Of a stretch of DNA of 64,000 bases, positions 59,046 to 64,000 are shown one piece after another (position 1 is the first letter of the stretch; each line of letters starts with the position of its first letter). The position numbers and the translations under genes were made by a program. Origin of the DNA: Glandiceps talaboti (lineage: Eukaryota > Hemichordata > Enteropneusta > Spengelidae); assembly GCF_964340395.1 (NCBI RefSeq), contig NC_135552.1, forward strand, positions 9,903,494 to 9,967,493. Reading direction: 5' to 3'. Below the pieces are notes generated by a model. The model did not search any database. It saw only the letters and a list, made by a program, of their open reading frames with translations, and was not told the DNA's origin.

Positions 59046-60866
59046 CTGTTTGGCAACACACAAAAATAGACGTGTCCTATATGTATTTAACGATGTAAAT
59101 AGTTGAAACCAATTTTAGTTTATACTCGTACTACTTGGTCACATTGGAAACGTTTTTTTTATGGAAACAAACTCTATGTGTGATGATTCATACACTATAT
59201 AACCAGATTTAAACTGAATGCCTTCCGTAAGAGCAAAGTTTTGAGATTGTCGTTCCTACAGACAATTGTTAGAATACAACAGAATATAGTTATTTTTTCT
59301 CATTGATTGCTATTTGCCCATTGCTGTTAGTGATCTCCTGGCCAACCAGAACATGTAATGTGAAGCTCTATAGAACGTTGTAGCCAAAAGCCAAAAAAGG
59401 GAGAGAATTGTTTCTGGTCAGCACCAATCATTTAAATACCCCCTTCCCGAGTTATTTTTGTTCATGTTTGTCCAGCCAATTCAGTCTGCAGATGAAAGGG
59501 AAAACACAAAAGTAACTCTCCCTACATTAATTGCCACCAGTGAAGACAACTGCAGAACTAATCATGAACACACCTATGACATCTACCCCCCCCCCCCACA
59601 CACACACATACTTGCTGTAAAGTACTAAATAAAAAGAACAGTAACTGCAATGATAAGCAGACATTTGTTGAGAATGTAAAGAAAAAATTGCATCGTTGCA
59701 CCACTTTAGACAACATTTCCTGACCAGAAACTATTTTTTCTTTTTTGTGGCCTACCGAAAACATGTCAATGATTTATTAAAACTAAAAGCTACATTTTAA
59801 TAATATTTTCAGGACAGGTGCCCCAAGGTATCACAAATGTATGTGCCGAATTATATTGAATTTGAAGCATGCATTCTTGAGATATAGGCTAATTACCGAA
59901 AACCATTAATTACGTAAATTGCTCATTAATATTCATGGGATGTTTATCGAAATCTAATCAGTTCTTGCCACTACCCTATGCATGCTATGAAACACGTGTA
60001 CCAACTTTCGTTTGACTTGAGCCAGCCGTCTTTTAGAAAATGGTGATACAGACAGACAGACAGATGCACACACCCACACAGACTTTTCACCCCTGACATA
60101 TAACCTTCCTTACCTTACAGAAGGTAAAAATCTGTTGACCCAGCACATTCTAGACGCTCGAACTGATTTTGCCTCCCGCTTGAACGGTAAAGCTCTACAT
60201 TCACGCCGTTTTCGGCCACCAGTTGCGCTACAGGTGCAAGAACAAGCTGGTGCACAAAAAGAGTAAAAAAATGATAGGTTTTGACGAAAAAAAGCAATGT
60301 GGTCTCATGTAGAGCGAGATCTCGTGCAAGCCAGGCCCCCGGCTTGCCTTTAATTCATAAGTCGTAACTACGAACTAACTGTTCAGTATGAATTATATCA
60401 AATATTGTCAACATTTACTCCAATTTTCACCTACATTTCATGACAAACAATCAGATTATTAAAAAAAATTCATTACCTTTTACACCTAGGAAGTCGACGG
60501 ACAGGTCAAGCATCATATTTTATAAATGCGCAGTCCCCTGTTGTAATTTGAATTCCTCAAAAATCACACCACTTGTACACGCTGTACCCTTCTCAATGTA
60601 TTCATCGACTAGGGAAAGTGGTGGCCAAATTACAATTTTACAAAATGTGTTAGGGACACGTAAATGCCCCAAATATGGAGTAAAAATGGATCTGGCATGC
60701 AGAGAATAATCAACTGATAAGAGGACTCGTTTTCAACTTTAATACTGACTGGCAAAATGAACGCAGTGTCGTACGTTTTACGCCATACTTTTAGAAAGTC
60801 CTTTACCATTCCAACAGGGTTACGGACACCGTTTCACGTTGTTTGGAGTCCAACGACGACCTCAAC
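59046..60866. other. Intergenic region
   Basis: No gene is recognised. A 10-C run with following CA units lies near 59587-59610, and a short ACAG run near 60050-60065. Minus- and plus-strand frames at 60115-60297 and 60440-60709 carry no family signature. Confidence 0.35.
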
Positions 60867-60909
60867 ATGCCGACTGAGAAATACGAAGGCTGGCTTCCAA
60901 GTTCAAATG
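60867..60909 (+). CDS. Candidate first coding exon of the condensation-domain gene
   Basis: ATG at 60867 encodes MPTEKYEGWLPSSN and then meets a clean donor, AAATG|GTAAGA, in phase 1. The next recognisable plus-strand coding sequence is the condensation-like exon, which has an AG at 63485-63486 that keeps frame (giving ..SSND-KFLTGTD..). A Trp-rich start just before the first conserved block fits this superfamily, but the join is unproven and an intermediate exon is possible. Confidence 0.4.
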
Positions 60910-63486
60910 GTAAGATTTTAAAGAGACTGAATCAACAATGCCCGAATTTTTCTATGGGACCGGTCAGTTTCTCCAGCCTGGGGGTGGGTGGGGGGGGGGG
61001 TGGATTCTTAAATTGGGCCGACAAAAAGTCACTGACCCTCCTATTTGTAAAACCAAAAAACAGGCTGAACCCCCTATCACTTAATTCTAAAACATGATGA
61101 CCCCCCCCCCCCCCCCCCATATATATAATATTGGAATGACAGGTATTTTTTGATCGTGACTCAGTGTGGACTGCTTGACTGTCTTGCAACTACTTTACAA
61201 GATCCCGGATTAGCACTATCATAATTATAATTATTGACTACACAGGGTAAATATATTCCAAAAGGAGTTTAATAGCATCTTGACAGTGAAAGGTGGGGAA
61301 AAGAAGGGAATATGTACATCCGTTATGGGGGGGGGGGGTCCAGGATTCCATCCTGACAGTACATAGGAAGAAATCAGAAGGGTTTCAGGACAGGTTCAGG
61401 ACACGTTTGCATCTACATGGGCTTCAAACTATCCTGAATCCTTCCTCAGGTAGGATTTTTAGTACCGTACGTGTAGATGGGGCTAATGACTCTTCGCTAA
61501 TATGTCTCTCTATTGTACGCTGGCTTAATTTTGAATGAAAATGTGTCCAGTTAAAAATTGTAACTTTTTGCTATGTTTTGGTGGGAACATTCTTAGGGGT
61601 GTTTGGATAAAGAAGGGTTCACAAAACAAGCAACATGATGATTCCGACAGTGATATGCAAATTAGGACTATATGATCACACATACCTATATGTAGCATGT
61701 CTCAGCATGTGGGTAAACATTTTTAACAACTGTATAGTTGTGCTACATCGCCATTTGGCGCTATTTTTACTTTCTTGTTCTACTCTATAATGTTGCCTAC
61801 GAAGTGTTACATATTGTTACTGTTTAATACCGTTTTCAACGGTAATTTCAGTGAAAATAAAATATTCTACACTATTTTCTGCTCTATGGACATTCTCATG
61901 AGACAAGATATTGAAGCCAGTGACTGGTTTCAGCATGTATGTGATACAAGTCAAAAGTCTTTGCATGAAAATCGCGTATATGGCTCATATGCACATTTTG
62001 CGCTTGTATGGCAATGTATATGCATTTTAAAACAATGAGCAATGTGCAGCTTGTCCTCTGTCACATGACATATTCTCAAACAGTCAAGTTGCAAAAGATG
62101 TCATTAGGACTTGTTTGGAATGTGGAAAACAGTAAATTGTAACTACATGCAGTTTAGCTAAATATAAGCCTTAGTTTGAAGGAATGTGTGTTGTTTCTCT
62201 CAGAACTGTAGACTTTGTTTGAAATAGTGCAGAGTGCATTTTACAAGAATTTTATCTTCTCACTGTATGGTAACAAGTACAATCCAGGTACGTAGGTCAT
62301 AAAATGAGTTAACGTAAAATGTGTCTAAAATATGACCCCCCCCCCCAACAGGTTTCTAAAACATGATCCGCCCAATCCCCCCCCCCGTAATTACTGAAGG
62401 CTCCCTAAGGGTGTCTAGCATCAAGTATCATTTTTTTGGAGGAGAAAGATGCCTGGATGTAAACAAACAATGTCGGAAAATAAAATGGCTAAATAAGGTA
62501 GTCTCTGTTACCGGTACCCAACATCTGGGGGCTCTGCCTACCGTGACCACCACAAACGAGAGTCTGGGAAAACCACGTTCTAACTACCCCTCCATGGAAG
62601 TCACACACTACATTTCTTCCAAGCAAACAAAATGGACTTACAAGCCCTGTTTGTTTGTTGTAATTAATATATATCAGTCGCTTGAGAAGTGATAATCTGT
62701 AGTGTTAGCAAAGGTACCCAAATCGTTCAGCCAGCAATGGATACAGCAATGTTGGACGTGAAGTACTCCCCACGATGCACTGCTCAAGAGGCTACTTCCT
62801 GCGCGTACGAGCCCAGGCTCTCGTTTGGGATCGATGGTCTCGTAGGCAGAGTCCCCAGCGACGAAAGGCTGGGTAACCGAGACTAGAAGAATCTCGGAAG
62901 ATTCGATAGATGGATAACTATGTACGATCTAGGACAATGAATACAACGAGTACAGACGAAGAAGAATATTACTAACTAGACTATCATAGTCGTCATTCTG
63001 AAGTATTTATTTATTTGTGATGTTTTCTCATCTGTTTGCCAATAAAAAATTGAAATCTCGCGTGACTGCGAAATCTCTCGTACGATTGTGAAACAGCGTT
63101 TGCATCTTTTTCATCTGAGATGAATTATGATAAGAAAACGTCACAAATAAATGAGGGGCGAGATCACTAGTTCCAGGTAGGATAAAGAGCTAAATTCTTT
63201 TCGTGGGGGGGGGGGGGAGTTGAAACATTTTAGTTCTCACCCTACAAAATTAAGTTGTTTTTTTAAAATGACAAACACCGCCCACAGCTATAGAAATGAC
63301 CGACCCCTTATCAGCAAATTAAAACTATCACTTAGGTGTACTTTGAACGTCTGGTGACGTTTGACAAATATTGCTATCTGAAAATGAAATGGACTTTAAA
63401 TTTGTTTTGCTTACTAATTTAGTTTTAATTTTAATTTGATATATTTGTATCTTTAAATTTAAAGCACAACCATGAAAAACAGAGAG
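60910..63486 (+). other. Probable intron 1 of the condensation-domain gene, with C/G homopolymers
   Basis: Poly-C or poly-G runs occur at about 60989-60998, 61101-61118 (18 C), 61327-61338, 62336-62346, 62379-62387 and 63205-63217. 'aaacatgatgaccccc' near 61091 resembles 'aaatatgaccccc' near 62329. Frames at 62363-62886 have no family signature. Confidence 0.35.
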
Positions 63487-64000
63487 ATAAATTCTTGACT
63501 GGAACAGACATCCAAAGAAAGGGCATTCCACTCGACGTGTTTGAGAGTTTCTATGAAAACTGCGCTCAGCAAGGTATATTGACTTTGGCCATTTATGTCG
63601 GACTAAAGTGCCAAGAGCCACTCACTTTCGATTTGCTGTCACGTGCTCTTCACTTACTTGTTGGACGACATCCAATTCTTCGTTCAAGAATTGAAGATGC
63701 TGCAGATCCAAAATCTGGCAAAACGGTGAAATATTTCCTTGAAATTGAGGAAAAGCACTTCTTGAATGTGAAAATCGATGAAAGAAGTTTAGAAGAGTGG
63801 ACAGATGTAGTATCATCAGAGTTGTCCACAAAGATTGACTCCAAGAAGGGACCTCTATGGCGCATCAGAATGCTTAAGAAAAAGGAATCGGAGAAAGTGA
63901 CGTCATCAATTAGTAGGCATGAGGATATTGGTCTCGTGCTTACGTTCCATCATGGAATACTTGACGGGTCTTCGGTGATATTATTCATCAGCCAGCTATT
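63487..64000 (+). CDS. Condensation-domain-like (CoA-dependent acyltransferase superfamily) protein, partial
   Basis: The open frame runs off the window's right edge. It reads FESFYENCAQQGILTLAIYV, then 'LSRALHLLVGRHPILRSRIE', and near the edge 'LVLTFHHGILDGSSVILFI'. The order of an N-terminal aromatic helix, a 'L..AL..L..RHP.LR..I' block and the HHxxxDG active-site motif is that of NRPS condensation domains and the related standalone acyltransferases; the second His of HHGILDG is the catalytic residue in that superfamily. About 170 residues are visible of an expected ~430-450. The start of this exon is uncertain (AG at 63482 or 63486; I use the one in phase with 60867-60909). In animals such proteins occur alone, not in NRPS modules. 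The substrate is unknown. Confidence 0.75.

Noticed and set aside
1-64000. tRNA, rRNA and snRNA genes
   Set aside because: I looked for box A/B pairs and found only isolated fragments in SINE-like repeats; no complete cloverleaf could be drawn.

Overview
The window is nuclear DNA from an animal, most likely a marine invertebrate (lancelet, hemichordate, brachiopod or mollusc-like; I cannot name the species). Evidence: multi-exon genes with GT-AG introns (a complete 12-exon SIRT2-type sirtuin), AT-rich non-coding DNA packed with micro- and minisatellites, foldback/MITE elements, a decayed LINE, and single-exon sulfotransferase and glycine N-acyltransferase-like genes. There are no operons, ribosome binding sites or CRISPR arrays.

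Layout. 1-11220: the first coding exon of a polypeptide GalNAc-transferase-like type II membrane protein lies on the minus strand at 10874-11220; the preceding ~10.9 kb shows no further exon I can defend and is probably its first intron, filled with diverged tandem repeats and a terminal-inverted-repeat element (2891-3256). 13.0-26.9 kb: four minus-strand, single-exon GLYAT-like acyltransferase genes (14374-15279, 19023-19922, 22972-23871, 25913-26824) separated by pentanucleotide satellites of ATATC, GTCAT and AGACC type, a 31-bp minisatellite, and duplicated flanking modules. The N-terminal coding third of copies 1, 2 and 3 is nearly identical while the rest of copy 1 has diverged, which looks like gene conversion. 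A LINE 3' remnant lies between copies 3 and 4.

28.5-31.1 kb: a 47-bp minisatellite whose unit carries an octamer (ATTTGCAT) and an E-box, plus a short palindromic MITE sharing its terminal inverted repeat and 5-bp target duplication with the element at 2891. 31359-38863: complete SIRT2-like deacylase gene, minus strand, 12 coding exons, 412 residues by my splicing. It is head-to-head with a plus-strand gene (coding 42497-49259, five coding exons, 814 residues) of unknown function with an N-terminal coiled coil, a long disordered middle and a small C-terminal domain that may be a beta-grasp fold.

52-64 kb: a near-perfect 116-bp foldback (52160-52403), a cytosolic sulfotransferase with its coding region in one exon (52956-53885, minus), a 27-bp minisatellite with a 113-bp higher-order period (58.3-59.0 kb), and, at the right edge, the start of a plus-strand gene encoding a condensation-domain-like acyltransferase (HHxxxDG motif) that continues beyond the window. 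Exon joins are my own reading of splice consensus, phase and family similarity; no alignment or transcript data were available.
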